From positions 682,001-746,000 of the forward strand of contig NZ_ARQF01000020.1 in NCBI RefSeq assembly GCF_000384815.1: a stretch of DNA of 64,000 nucleotides, read 5' to 3'. Below the pieces are notes generated by a model. It ran no database searches. It was not told the origin of the DNA and saw only the letters and a program-made list of their open reading frames with translations. The position numbers and the translations under genes were made by a program. Position 1 is the first letter of the stretch. Every line of letters starts with the position of its first letter. This document shows positions 52,837 to 63,736 of the stretch, one piece after another. The DNA is from Halodesulfovibrio aestuarii DSM 17919 = ATCC 29578. GTDB lineage: Bacteria > Desulfobacterota > Desulfovibrionia > Desulfovibrionales > Desulfovibrionaceae.

Positions 52837-53886
52837 CTAAATACGTTTATACTTATTCTGCCTCTGTACAGAAAGAAGCAGATCTTCGCCCATCTGCTGG
52901 ACGCTATGGTAAAAACTGACAACCTGCATCATGTCACGCATAGTAAATCTCCGGATCATCCCGTCAGCACGAAGAGTTTCAAGTCGTTTATCTGCACTGT
53001 ACAAAGCTTGCTCCAACTTACGAGTATCAGGAATCACGTTGCGGCCAACAGCACGCATAACATCCTGCGACTCCTTCACAACCTTACGAATTTCAGCTTC
53101 CATAATTATACAGTATTCGCTGTCATTCAATTCGCGCACAACATGAAGCATTGCGTGTAAATGTTCTACACATTGCACAAGGGTTTCAATTTTAATATCG
53201 AGCATGGCTGAATCATCATCAACAAATAAGCGTTCGTGACGCAAATATCCACGGAACAACTCACGATTATAATGAATCTCATCTTCCAGATCAGCAAGCA
53301 TGCCTTTGCTGGAATCACACTTCAGCGTCAGAAAGGAGTTAACAATGCTCTCGTATTTTACTGCGCAGCGAGTAAACTGTTCCTGTAAACGTTCTTTTAG
53401 CTCACAACTGGCATGATGCGGCCAAACAAAAAGCGCTACGATAAATGTCGAGCAAACACCTATACTAATTTCTGCAACTCGAAAAAGGGCGTAATGAATG
53501 TAGTCACCGGATGCCTGAGGCGCCAGCATAACAATGGTAACGGTGATCGCAGCCATGGAAAAACGATTTGTATAGCGCTTAAGATACGCACAGATACCCA
53601 CGGTCACAAGGAATCCTGCAAGCCGTCCATGGTCAGTTGGAGGGACAATATAAAGCGCGGTCATACCCATTGTTGCGCCGATTGCGGTACCTACAAGGCG
53701 GTATCCACACATCTGCATAGACGCAGCAACGTTACGCTGCATAACAATAACAGCGCTAATAACAGCCCAGAACCCTAAATTTGGGTCGGTTAGTGAGGCT
53801 ACGAAATAAGAAAGAAGTGCAGCAAGTGCAGTTTTTATGCCGTACTTTACATATTCCGCCCGTTGGCGCGAGCCAAAAAACAGCAT
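52837..53886 (-). CDS. FUSC/aromatic-acid-exporter-like membrane protein
   Basis: A 349-residue protein with an N-terminal block of about six hydrophobic segments (residues 15-165, e.g. ALAALLSYFVASLTD, FWAVISAVIVMQ, ISIGVCSTFIVALFVW) and a long helical cytoplasmic part (about 170-340). This is the FUSC/ArAE arrangement of efflux components. Substrate unknown. The ATG at 53886 has AGGAG upstream; a longer frame to 54036 lacks such support. Confidence 0.82.
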   Translation of the reverse strand: MLFFGSRQRAEYVKYGIKTALAALLSYFVASLTDPNLGFWAVISAVIVMQRNVAASMQMCGYRLVGTAIGATMGMTALYIVPPTDHGRLAGFLVTVGICAYLKRYTNRFSMAAITVTIVMLAPQASGDYIHYALFRVAEISIGVCSTFIVALFVWPHHASCELKERLQEQFTRCAVKYESIVNSFLTLKCDSSKGMLADLEDEIHYNRELFRGYLRHERLFVDDDSAMLDIKIETLVQCVEHLHAMLHVVRELNDSEYCIIMEAEIRKVVKESQDVMRAVGRNVIPDTRKLEQALYSADKRLETLRADGMIRRFTMRDMMQVVSFYHSVQQMGEDLLLSVQRQNKYKRI

Positions 53887-54451
53887 TTCAACGCTCCTGT
53901 TGAGCAGGCAGTCTGTGCGGATTTCTCGCAGCAAAATACTATCTGCAAGTAATATATCCGTAAAATTTTTTATGCCTCTTTGCTTCGCGCAAGAAGTATA
54001 GCAAGCTGAGAACACATGCAAGAATTTTGTCCTCACCCTATTTCATAAAAAGCATGCTTAGCTACGATAGCGGATTGCTATACTCAATAAAAGCCTCTTT
54101 TCATCGTCAGTTACGATTTACCATCTTCTTTATCGATAGTAAAAGTTCCTTATCCTTTTTTTATACATGTAACGATAACGATCTCATCGTCGTCTTTTCT
54201 TCAAAACACATCATGCACATTGAAGACTGCTTTTGATGCCAGCGATCTCATCATTAGAATATAATCACATCCACAAATTGTTTTTTAGAATCTGTCTTCA
54301 GATTTTTTGCTGAAAGAGGAAAAGGCAGGTCTGCACTCAGATAAATATCCAGTCGCTTGAATGAAAGGGAAGACCCATGCCCGATTCAGTGGAGATAGCG
54401 TGGATGTAAAGATATAAAAGGTTATGCGTTGTAAAAGCTATTTTTTAAGCA

Positions 54452-54485
54452 GGTACGCTAACCAAGCCTAACTGCTTTTTTTGTG
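54452..54485 (+). terminator. Orphan plus-strand hairpin with T7
   Basis: AAGCAG/CTGCTT stem with a long loop, followed by T7. No plus-strand gene ends here. The 629-base gap 53887-54515 otherwise shows a second weak hairpin (AATCTG/CAGATT then T6, about 54290-54312) and no protein gene I can support. A small RNA is possible. Confidence 0.35.
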
Positions 54486-54515
54486 CTATCGGATCTTGTA
54501 AAGCCGTTAGACACA

Positions 54516-55622
54516 TTACGCTTCATTTTCAGGCGAGGAGCATTTTACATGACACACTCCGGAAATGCTTTCTACAGCGTTCGGAAAATATTTACGTTTA
54601 AAAAAGAGGGCAACATTAACAAGTGCAATGAGCACCGGAACTTCGACCAGAGGGCCAATAACAGCAGCAAAAGCTTCACCTGAATTAATACCGAACACAG
54701 CAATTGCAACTGCTATGGCAAGTTCAAAGTTGTTTGATGCCGCTGTAAAACTCAGAGTTGCAGCTTGCTCGTATGTCGCGTCCGCTTTGAAAGAAAGATA
54801 GAAGGAAAGCAAAAACATTACGAGAAAGTATATGGTTAAAGGAATCGCAATACGCATAACGTCGAGCGGAAGCTGAACAACCATATCACCTTTGAGTGAG
54901 AACATAACGACAATGGTGAACAACAGAAACACCAGCGTTAATGGACTGATGAGTGGAATGAATGATTGCTCGTACCACTCTTGCCCCTTCAAACGTATCC
55001 CTACGAAGCGAGTGATCATCCCACCCAAAAATGGAATACCAAGATAGATGAAGACACTCTCCGCTATCTGCCCAATTGAAATATCTACTACAGCGCCCTG
55101 AAAACCAAACCAATCTGGAAGCACTGTAATAAACAAGTAGGCATATACGGAAAAGAAGATGACTTGAAAGATGGAGTTAAAGGCTACCAATCCCGCGCAG
55201 TATTCAGTGTCGCCCTTGGCAAGGTCGTTCCAGACAATAACCATGGCGATACACCGGGCAAGGCCAATTAGAATAAGGCCTACCATGTATTCATGATACC
55301 CGGAGAGAAACGTTACAGCCAGCCCGAACATCAAAATTGGACCGATAATCCAGTTCTGCACGAGTGACAGGGCGAGGATCTTAACATTACAAAAGACCTG
55401 ACCAAGTTGTTCATACTTCACTTTGGCAAGAGGCGGGTACATCATAAGAATAAGACCGATGGCGATGGGGATGTTGGTTGTGCCAACCTGAAATGAGTTT
55501 ATATGCGTCTTAATATTGGGATAGAAATACCCACCGCCAACCCCTATGAACATGGCTAGAAATATCCAGAGTGTTAAATAACGATCCAGAAAAGAAAGTT
55601 TTTTCACAACTGAATTGGGCAT
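54516..55622 (-). CDS. acr3: ACR3-family arsenite efflux transporter
   Basis: A 368-residue inner-membrane protein with ten hydrophobic segments. It has the ACR3 signature around the conserved cysteine ([15 protein letters not shown]) and the glutamate segment [16 protein letters not shown]. It exports arsenite, normally under ArsR control. The ATG at 55622 has AAGGAG upstream. Its usual partner arsR is present only as a decayed remnant just upstream (55733-55965), so expression may now be constitutive or under another regulator. Confidence 0.94.
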   Translation of the reverse strand: MPNSVVKKLSFLDRYLTLWIFLAMFIGVGGGYFYPNIKTHINSFQVGTTNIPIAIGLILMMYPPLAKVKYEQLGQVFCNVKILALSLVQNWIIGPILMFGLAVTFLSGYHEYMVGLILIGLARCIAMVIVWNDLAKGDTEYCAGLVAFNSIFQVIFFSVYAYLFITVLPDWFGFQGAVVDISIGQIAESVFIYLGIPFLGGMITRFVGIRLKGQEWYEQSFIPLISPLTLVFLLFTIVVMFSLKGDMVVQLPLDVMRIAIPLTIYFLVMFLLSFYLSFKADATYEQAATLSFTAASNNFELAIAVAIAVFGINSGEAFAAVIGPLVEVPVLIALVNVALFFKRKYFPNAVESISGVCHVKCSSPENEA

Positions 55623-55732
55623 ATTTGCTCCTTGCAGAACCATTTAATTACAATTTTTGGTGTTTTTGTTTTCGAGATAGCGGCAAAGACGATGATAATC
55701 CCCCGCTGTCTGAGGAGCCATCGGTAAACTTT

Positions 55733-55965
55733 TCACAGGATAGTCATAATGCGAGCCTGTGTAAGATCATCGGGCTCGGCCAAACTACAGTAACCAACTT
55801 CCCGCTTCGTCTGCTGACACCCCATCCTGTTTTTTTTCAAAAAAGACAAATACCTAGAGACCCAAGATTGTGACAACACTAAGGCCTCCATTAGGTCGCA
55901 GACACATAGTTCGAACGATTCGCAATCGGGTCGAATAGGCAAGGGCTTTTCGCTTTAATATTGTA
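55733..55965 (-). pseudogene. Decayed arsR upstream of acr3
   Basis: One minus-strand frame reads ELCVCDLMEALVLSQSWVSRYL, the metal-site and recognition-helix region of ArsR (ELCVCDL holds the arsenic cysteines). The expected N-terminal part is in another frame, where KALAYSTRLRIV is readable. About eight codons that normally separate the two are missing. A deletion of about 23 bases would explain both the gap and the frame change. The last part (REVGYCSLAEPDD) is diverged. Boundaries are approximate. Confidence 0.75.
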
Positions 55966-56017
55966 AGTAATTTTGAGCGGATTAACCCACAAGTGCAGTG
56001 ATAAATAACCATTGAAC

Positions 56018-56039
56018 AATATCAATATGTATTGATATT
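56018..56039. promoter_or_regulatory. 22-bp perfect palindrome between acr3/arsR remnant and sahR
   Basis: AATATCAATA-TG-TATTGATATT is perfectly symmetric. It fits an ArsR-superfamily operator (half-site ATCAA). It lies 105 bases before sahR, so it may serve SahR autoregulation of sahR-ahcY, or be the former ArsR operator for acr3. A TTGACT at 56054-56059 follows it, with only a weak TAAAGC 17 bases downstream. Confidence 0.7.
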
Positions 56040-56143
56040 CAAGATTGATCTACTTGACTGTATCCCCAACCTTAGATAAAGCTGTATCAACTTTTCTTGA
56101 TGCAATTTAATCAAGACAGCCGAAAATAGCATAGGAATTTATT

Positions 56144-57064
56144 ATGTCGACCATACTTCCTGTATTCAAGGCGCTGGCAGATGAAACCCGCCTAAGATTA
56201 CTGCACGTTCTCAACAGGTACGAGCTAAGTGTAAACGAGCTTGTAACTATCCTTGAAATGGGGCAGTCCCGCGTTTCCCGCCATCTTAAAATCCTCACAG
56301 GAGCCGGTCTGTTAAGCTCCCGTCGTGACGGATTATGGGTTTTTTACAGTGCGCCAACAGAAGGCGAAGGAAGAGAGTTTATCGACGCTGTTGCACCATT
56401 TATCGACAACGACGAAACTCTTGATTCAGATATGGAAATGGCAGCAACCATTATTGAAGAACGAGTTCGCAAAACAAAACAGTTCTTCAATGCCATTGCC
56501 GAAGACTGGGATCAACTCAACCGTGAAGTTATCGGAGAGTTCGACTTGCCCGGTGCTATTCTCGAGCGTATGCCGCGCTGCAAAGTTGCTGTAGATTTAG
56601 GCTGCGGAACAGGAACTCTGCTTGAGCGCATGTTAGAGCGTTCGCTTAACATTATCGGCGTTGACGGTTCTCCCCGCATGTTAGAACTTGCAAAACGCAG
56701 ACTTGTTGAAGATGAAGACCGCGTATCATTACGTATCGGTGATCTTGAACATCTTCCATTACGCGATGGCGAAGCAGATTTCGCGACCATCAACATGGTA
56801 TTGCATCACCTTTCCCACCCGGGAAAATCGCTAAAAGAAATCCGACGCGTTCTCCGCAAAGGCGGCCTGCTTGTGCTTGCCGACTTTGATAAGCACGACA
56901 ACGAAAAGATGCGTGCGGACTACGGTGACCGCTGGCTCGGTTTTGATATGACAAATTTAGCTCTTAAACTCACAGAAGCTGGCTTTGCATTGCGCCAAAG
57001 TTCATTGCACCCTGTGCGCAACGGGCTGACAATTCATCTTATTGTAGCAGAAAATACACAATAA
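56144..57064 (+). CDS. sahR: ArsR-type regulator fused to a SAM-dependent methyltransferase domain (SahR)
   Basis: A 306-residue protein. Residues 1-75 are an ArsR winged helix (FKALADETRLRLLHVLNRYEL, then MGQSRVSRHLKIL), without the arsenic cysteines of ArsR (ELSVNEL replaces ELCVCDL). Residues about 115-300 form a class I methyltransferase fold (VAVDLGCGTGTLLERML, INMVLHHLSHP). In Desulfovibrio this fusion is SahR, which senses S-adenosylhomocysteine and controls the SAM cycle. ahcY starts 22 bases downstream, which strongly supports the call. AGGAA precedes the ATG. Confidence 0.9.
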   Translation: MSTILPVFKALADETRLRLLHVLNRYELSVNELVTILEMGQSRVSRHLKILTGAGLLSSRRDGLWVFYSAPTEGEGREFIDAVAPFIDNDETLDSDMEMAATIIEERVRKTKQFFNAIAEDWDQLNREVIGEFDLPGAILERMPRCKVAVDLGCGTGTLLERMLERSLNIIGVDGSPRMLELAKRRLVEDEDRVSLRIGDLEHLPLRDGEADFATINMVLHHLSHPGKSLKEIRRVLRKGGLLVLADFDKHDNEKMRADYGDRWLGFDMTNLALKLTEAGFALRQSSLHPVRNGLTIHLIVAENTQ

Positions 57065-57083
57065 ATTTCTTAGGAGAAATTGA

Positions 57084-58526
<1,443 letters not shown>

Positions 58527-58547
58527 GCCGGTATTGGACATAGAAGT

Positions 58548-58587
58548 AAAAAAAGGCTGTTTCTTTAAAAAGAAACAGCCTTTTTTT
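58548..58587 (+). terminator. Terminator of sahR-ahcY
   Basis: Stem AAAAGGCTGTTTCTT with its complement and a four-base TAAA loop, then T7. Confidence 0.92.
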
Positions 58588-58626
58588 ACACATACTCACT
58601 GGAAAAACTTGTGCCGTAACACATTA

Positions 58627-59052
58627 CTATAGCAATGTTATTTCATCTCCAGTATGGATCTCACCGCCCTTAAGGACTCGTGCAAAAATACCTTCAGTTG
58701 GCATCACACAAAACCCGACAGCTTTATGTATTTCACATTTGGAATGGCATTTCTTACCAATCTGGGTCAGCTCAAGTAATGTTGAACCAATAGAAAACTG
58801 TTGTCCAACACGTAAAAAAGTAATTGGAAATCCGCTTACAAGTAAATTTTCAGCAAAATCTCCTGCCTTCAGGGTCGGCAGCTTATGACGCATTTTATCC
58901 ACGCTTTCAACAGCAAGCAAACTTACTTGTCTACCGCTACCGGCATGTGCATCACCTTCAATTCCGTGCTCTTCAATGAGCACAGCTGACTCAACGGGCT
59001 TTTTCTGCTCACCTTTTTTCTTGCTTATACAAATAGCTAAGACTTTCCCCAT
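58627..59052 (-). CDS. MOSC-domain protein
   Basis: A 141-residue stand-alone MOSC domain (molybdenum cofactor sulfurase C-terminal). Typical marks are EEHGIEGDAHAG at the N-terminus, the acid in GDFAENLL, and the near-invariant cysteine in IGKKCHSKC. Members bind or hand over sulfurated molybdenum cofactor. There is no cysteine-desulfurase partner beside it. ATG at 59052 or GTG at 59055 could start it. The 256 bases upstream hold only the terminator at 59239-59273. Confidence 0.88.
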   Translation of the reverse strand: MGKVLAICISKKKGEQKKPVESAVLIEEHGIEGDAHAGSGRQVSLLAVESVDKMRHKLPTLKAGDFAENLLVSGFPITFLRVGQQFSIGSTLLELTQIGKKCHSKCEIHKAVGFCVMPTEGIFARVLKGGEIHTGDEITLL

Positions 59053-59238
59053 CACGACACCCCGTTATTCATAATAAGAATGGAAGAATACATACAGTCC
59101 GTTGTAAGTAAAGTACGCAACATTACTACTACACTACCATCTTTATATTCTAGAGTACACATTGGCACAAAACAACGCACCTACACAAACTTATTCACTA
59201 TTTCCATACCATAAGAAACACTCACCACCACATTGAAT

Positions 59239-59273
59239 ATAAAAAAGGCCAACCTATAAAGCAGGTTGACCTT
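59239..59273 (-). terminator. Terminator of the MerR-like gene
   Basis: AAGG(C)CAACCT/AGGTTG(A)CCTT stem with one mismatch, followed on the minus strand by T6, about 35 bases after the stop at 59309. Confidence 0.8.
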
Positions 59274-59308
59274 CAGAAAATCATAACAATATTTTTTAGT
59301 CAGCCCCG

Positions 59309-60304
59309 CTAGCGGGAGTAGACATCTGTAATAAAATCTTGCAGCGCACCGGGGGTAATTTCATGTCCGTTTGTGGTCATATCTTTAATTACCATAACTG
59401 CCCCGCGCAGCGTGGACGTTTGCGCCATGGTCAGACATATGTTGTGTGGAACCTGAGCCCGTTCCTGTAGAAGATCGAGCTGCCAGCCGAAATTATTTTC
59501 TGACCAATGAATTGTATAGCAATCCTCCTCAACAAAGTGGGTCATAAGCGACGCTCTCAAATCGTTGAGGGTAATGCGGCTATTCCCGCGTCCATGCAGT
59601 GGAGTATATTCCCCTTCCCTTTCCTGAATAAGGAGCGGGAGTGCAAGAATGTTGCGTGGTGGATCATGCGAAATAGCCTCCCGCAATGGCACCAGCCTAT
59701 GTACTGTCGCTTTCTGCACCTGATCTTCAACCTGTTGAGAGGAGGCTGAGGATTGACCAGCGGCAGTATTAGCAGAAACAGTACAGGAAATAGCATCCCA
59801 CAATGCTTCAGTACGTTCCGTTAAGACTCGGAGCTCAGTAAGCACAGGATCAGCTGCCGGTCTTTCTTCTGATGAACTTATATCTGCAAGCCCCAGCTGC
59901 TGTAAGCGCGATTCGATCGCATTCATTTTTTTCAGCATCTGTTCCTGCTTCAAAGAAAGATTCACCATACTCGTAGCAAGGCTACTCATGGCCTGCTTAT
60001 AGTCATCAGGCAAAACAACTTCCACAACTTCATTTTCCTCTTCTGGTTCCTCAAAAACCGGAGGAGCAATAAAGTCAAAGCGTTCAGCAAGCCGCTGATG
60101 TGTTTCTTCGATTGAAAGGCCGGAGCTAAATAAATCGCGTATAATACGACACACTTCAAGAGCCTCTTCGGTGAATTGAATCGGCTTTCCCTTGCTCGCT
60201 ACAGGAATACAATCTGGAAACTTGCGTCTGTAACTTTTAACAGTCGTCTCTGAAACACCCAAAATTCGGGCAATTCTTTTGTGAGTCAAAGGCATATGGC
60301 TCAT
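59309..60304 (-). CDS. MerR-like helix-turn-helix protein with unknown C-terminal domain
   Basis: A 331-residue protein. The N-terminus (about 5-80) is a MerR-type helix-turn-helix (THKRIARILGVSETTVKSYRR) with a Leu-rich helix after it. Residues about 100-180 form a probable coiled coil (SLKQEQMLKKMNAIESRLQ). The last 140 residues (from TVHRLVPLREAI) match no family I recognise and may be a ligand or partner-binding domain (IHWSENNFGWQLDLLQ). The ATG has GAGGAA upstream. It stands alone next to an 828-base noncoding gap. Confidence 0.7.
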   Translation of the reverse strand: MSHMPLTHKRIARILGVSETTVKSYRRKFPDCIPVASKGKPIQFTEEALEVCRIIRDLFSSGLSIEETHQRLAERFDFIAPPVFEEPEEENEVVEVVLPDDYKQAMSSLATSMVNLSLKQEQMLKKMNAIESRLQQLGLADISSSEERPAADPVLTELRVLTERTEALWDAISCTVSANTAAGQSSASSQQVEDQVQKATVHRLVPLREAISHDPPRNILALPLLIQEREGEYTPLHGRGNSRITLNDLRASLMTHFVEEDCYTIHWSENNFGWQLDLLQERAQVPHNICLTMAQTSTLRGAVMVIKDMTTNGHEITPGALQDFITDVYSR

Positions 60305-61132
60305 GATTTCCTCGCAACTTCAGTAGTATAACGGTATCGTAATCGATAAGTTATTTACCCCAAGAGTGCAACTATCCGGTCGCAACAAGCAATATATACT
60401 GTTCCTTTGATAGCTGCATCGTACTGCTTAATAGTGCACCACGCGCATTTTGCACACTACCCTCCAAAAGAACAAGATATTTACTGCAATACTTGGCATC
60501 CATTACCCCACAAAAAGGGCAAAAAACAGTCAGCTGACCTCCCTGCCTGTTGCAACAAACTACGAGCTGCCATTACGCAGTACCATTGTCACGTTCTATC
60601 CAAAACAACAATGACCGGATTGTCATTATCGTTTCTGCATTGTTTTCAATACGTGTACGATACTACCCGGTTAAACAACTGCATCCGCACGGCTACATAT
60701 TAACAACCTGTTGTAAAATTTATTCTTTTAATAAAAGGATGTTATCTATGTTATCAACAATGTGTTTATAATATGTCACTATTTTGTTCATAACTTTTAG
60801 GTTACGAACATTTTTAAGAACATTTTAGAAACAATGTAATAACGCTGATGATTTCGGCTAGCTAAAGCACTTACCAAGCGTACTCATTAAAAATTTTATC
60901 ATGCAATGTTATCCTAAAGACTTAAACAAAAAAGGGCTGCCCTACCTTATGAGGACAACCCTTCTCAATTTATTGAAAAGCTATGAAGCATCAACCGCAA
61001 GTCCACACAACCAACTGCCTGAACTCGCAATTACAAGCTTTCATCGATTGTTAATGCTTTTACCATTACGCTGACAAGTACCTGCGGAGATATCGCTCTA
61101 ATAGGCATCGCCGAAGGCAAACACACAAGTGC
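60305..61132. other. 828-base gap without a supportable gene
   Basis: Apart from the ilvD terminator (60929-60965) I find nothing firm. The part 60700-60850 is AT-rich and has several 9-mers resembling weak DnaA boxes (TTATCAACA and reverse forms of TTATNAACA). A minus-strand 25-codon frame at 61031-61108 has no ribosome-binding site. The promoter of the MerR-like gene must lie near 60305-60450. Confidence 0.5.
60929..60965 (-). terminator. Probable terminator of ilvD
   Basis: AAGGGCTGCCCT pairs imperfectly (two mismatches) with AGGACAACCCTT and is followed on the minus strand by T6, about 170 bases after the ilvD stop. Confidence 0.7.
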
Positions 61133-62800
61133 TTATTTGTACACAGCACCAGAGGAAGCACTTTTAACCATCCGGCTGTAGCGCTTGAGCAAAGGTGACG
61201 TGATTTCTTTTTCCAGCGGTTTCCAGCCTTTTTTCCGTTCTTCAATTGTTGCTTCGTCTACAAGCAAATTAAGTTTACGCTCAGGAATATTGATTTCAAC
61301 CTTATCGCCTTCTTCCACAAACGCAATCATGCCGCCGTCTGCTGCTTCCGGAGAAACGTGACCGATTGCCGCACCGCGGGTACCACCGGAGAAACGTCCA
61401 TCCGTGATGAGCGCAACATCGGAGCCGAGTCCAATGCCGGCAATTGCGGCTGTTGGTGACAGCATTTCACGCATACCCGGACCACCTTTAGGCCCTTCGT
61501 AGCGAATGATAATTGCATCACCTTTGTTGATCTTCTGTCCCATGATGGCTTCGAATGCTTCTTCTTCAGAGTTAAACACGCGCGCATTCGCTGTACGTAC
61601 CATCATTTCCGGAGCTACTGCGGACTGCTTTACTACGGCACCTTCAGGAGCAAGGGAGCCGTAGAGAATTGCGATGCCACCTTCTTTGGAATATGGATTT
61701 TCGATTGGACGAATAACTGTTGGATCACAGTTAGCGGCCTTCATCTCTGTTAGATTTTCGCCGAGAGTTTTACCTGTAACGGTCATTACGTCGAGGTTGA
61801 GTGCGTCTACTTTCCGCAGTTCAGCGAGAACAGCGGGAATACCACCAGCTCTGTGGAGATCCTGAATATACTGATCTCCGGCTGGAGAAAGCTTACAGAG
61901 ATTTGGTGTTCTTTTGCTGATCTTATCGAAAAGCTCGAGTGAGATATCAAGATTTGCTTCACCGAACACGGCAGGCAGATGCAATACAGTGTTGGTGGAA
62001 CAACCGAGCGCCATGTCTGCGGTGATTGCGTTGGAAACAGATGCTTCCGTCACAATATCACGCGGGCGAATGTTCTTTTCAAGCAGTTCCATAACTTTGA
62101 AACCGGCTGTTTTTGCAAGACGGATACGTGCAGCAGATGTTGCAGGAGTAGTTCCGTTACCCGGCAAGGCAAGGCCGATGGTCTCAGAGAGACAGTTCAT
62201 AGAGTTTGCAGTGAACATACCGGCACAAGAACCGCAGCCCGGACATGCAGTCTCAGAAAGGTCTTCAAGCTCGTCTTCTGTCATTTTGCCAAGTTTTACC
62301 TGACCTACGCCTTCAAACACATTGATAAGGTCAGCACCACCGCCGCCTTTGGTTGTTCCTGCCGCCATCGGGCCACCGCTGACAAGTATGGATGGTACGT
62401 TCATACGCAGCATAGCCATGAGCATACCCGGAACGGATTTGTCACAGTTTGGAATAAACACAAGAGCGTCAAATGGGTGTGCAGTTGCCATAATCTCAAT
62501 AGAATCAGCAATCAGCTCACGACTTGGAAGCGAGAAGCGCATGCCCTCATGGTTCATGGCAAGACCGTCACATACCGCGATAGCAGGAAACTCCATAGGA
62601 GTACCGCCAGCAGCCCTAATTCCGGCCTTTACAGCATCCGCAATGGTATCCAGATGAATATGACCGGGAACCACCTCGTTGGCTGCATTAACAACACCCA
62701 CAAGCGGGCGGGAAATTTCTTCGCGTGTAAGCCCGAGAGCATACAGTAAGGAGCGATGCGGCGCTTTTTCAAGGCCGCCTGTCATTTTTTTACTACGCAT
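61133..62800 (-). CDS. ilvD: Dihydroxy-acid dehydratase
   Basis: Dehydrates dihydroxyisovalerate and dihydroxymethylvalerate in valine/isoleucine synthesis; 2-oxoisovalerate also feeds LeuA. The 555-residue protein has the IlvD/Edd signatures [13 protein letters not shown] and [17 protein letters not shown], whose cysteines hold the Fe-S cluster, and [15 protein letters not shown]. The ATG at 62800 has AGGAAG upstream; a frame to 62830 exists. It follows ftsX by 63 bases and may share its transcript. Confidence 0.96.
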   Translation of the reverse strand: MRSKKMTGGLEKAPHRSLLYALGLTREEISRPLVGVVNAANEVVPGHIHLDTIADAVKAGIRAAGGTPMEFPAIAVCDGLAMNHEGMRFSLPSRELIADSIEIMATAHPFDALVFIPNCDKSVPGMLMAMLRMNVPSILVSGGPMAAGTTKGGGGADLINVFEGVGQVKLGKMTEDELEDLSETACPGCGSCAGMFTANSMNCLSETIGLALPGNGTTPATSAARIRLAKTAGFKVMELLEKNIRPRDIVTEASVSNAITADMALGCSTNTVLHLPAVFGEANLDISLELFDKISKRTPNLCKLSPAGDQYIQDLHRAGGIPAVLAELRKVDALNLDVMTVTGKTLGENLTEMKAANCDPTVIRPIENPYSKEGGIAILYGSLAPEGAVVKQSAVAPEMMVRTANARVFNSEEEAFEAIMGQKINKGDAIIIRYEGPKGGPGMREMLSPTAAIAGIGLGSDVALITDGRFSGGTRGAAIGHVSPEAADGGMIAFVEEGDKVEINIPERKLNLLVDEATIEERKKGWKPLEKEITSPLLKRYSRMVKSASSGAVYK

Positions 62801-62863
62801 AGTTAAGCTTCCTGTAGTGTTTCTGGTCAATCAAAATATTTGCTGCTGCAACAGCGCACAGCA

Positions 62864-63736
62864 TTAGTTACGTACAGCAACCCAGCTACTGATACAACCG
62901 ACACACATCGGTATAACCACCAGTAATAATGCTTGGTCAACAGGCAGAAAGTGGAGTTGCCAATAGAGCGGTGCAAAATTAAACGTATCTTTTAAATTCC
63001 ACCATGTTGCATATAACCCAACAACACCGAGCATACCGCCGACACTGCCGAGCAGTGCGCCGCCAACTAACAGCGGAGTTCGAATATACCAGTTTTTGGC
63101 ACCCACCAGTTTGAGAATTTCAATTTCATCTTGTCTACTGATGAGCGAAAGCTTCATGGTGTTCCCCACCGCTATAGAAAGAATCAGCACCAAAAACCCC
63201 AGAACCGGATAGGTTACGGTTCCGGAAATTTTTTTCCAAGCGCGACTTACTTCATCCTTCAAACTGCTGGAACGAACTGTTTCAACATCGGGAAAGCGTC
63301 GCAGCGTAGCCAGCGTGGTATCTTTCCAGCGGGACAACTCACCTGAACGAGGCGCAAACTTGACCACTGCGGTGTACGGCAGAGGGCTTCTGTCTGACAG
63401 CAGCACTCCTGCACTGCCCTGCGGGAACGTGGAACCTAAATCTTTCAACGCTTCTTCCGGCGTATAGGTAAGAACCTCTACCACACCGTCCATGTTGCGT
63501 AATGTCCGCCATGCCTCTTCAACCCGTTTGGGCGAAGCACCTTCCTTCCAGTATATCTGGAAGGCAATCTCACCGCGTGTCACCCTCAACTCATTATCCA
63601 GATTTCCCACACCAAGCAGCATGAGTCCGGCAAGAAAAGTAGTGAACATAACGGCAAGTAACGTCATTACCTGCGCCCATGGATGCAGAGCTATGTCGCG
63701 GACACCTTGGCCGATAAGCTTGAAGAATACACGCAT
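62864..63736 (-). CDS. ftsX: Cell division protein FtsX
   Basis: A 290-residue inner-membrane protein with four hydrophobic segments (about 20-45, 170-195, 220-245, 262-285) and a periplasmic domain between the first two. With FtsE it forms an ABC-type complex that activates septal murein hydrolases through EnvC-like factors. Its ATG overlaps the ftsE stop (TAATG), so the two are translationally coupled. Confidence 0.92.
   Translation of the reverse strand: MRVFFKLIGQGVRDIALHPWAQVMTLLAVMFTTFLAGLMLLGVGNLDNELRVTRGEIAFQIYWKEGASPKRVEEAWRTLRNMDGVVEVLTYTPEEALKDLGSTFPQGSAGVLLSDRSPLPYTAVVKFAPRSGELSRWKDTTLATLRRFPDVETVRSSSLKDEVSRAWKKISGTVTYPVLGFLVLILSIAVGNTMKLSLISRQDEIEILKLVGAKNWYIRTPLLVGGALLGSVGGMLGVVGLYATWWNLKDTFNFAPLYWQLHFLPVDQALLLVVIPMCVGCISSWVAVRN

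Noticed and set aside
54340-54450. Remnant of a transposase or a cobalamin riboswitch (AAAGGGAA) near a short ORF
   Set aside because: Only very short resemblances; no conserved core elements or inverted repeats.
60700-60850. Cluster of DnaA-box-like 9-mers in an AT-rich gap, possible replication origin
   Set aside because: The 9-mers have one or two mismatches each and no origin-associated genes (dnaA, dnaN, gyrB, gidA) are nearby; AT-rich DNA gives such hits by chance.
61031-61108. 25-codon minus-strand frame downstream of ilvD
   Set aside because: No ribosome-binding site and no promoter or terminator of its own.
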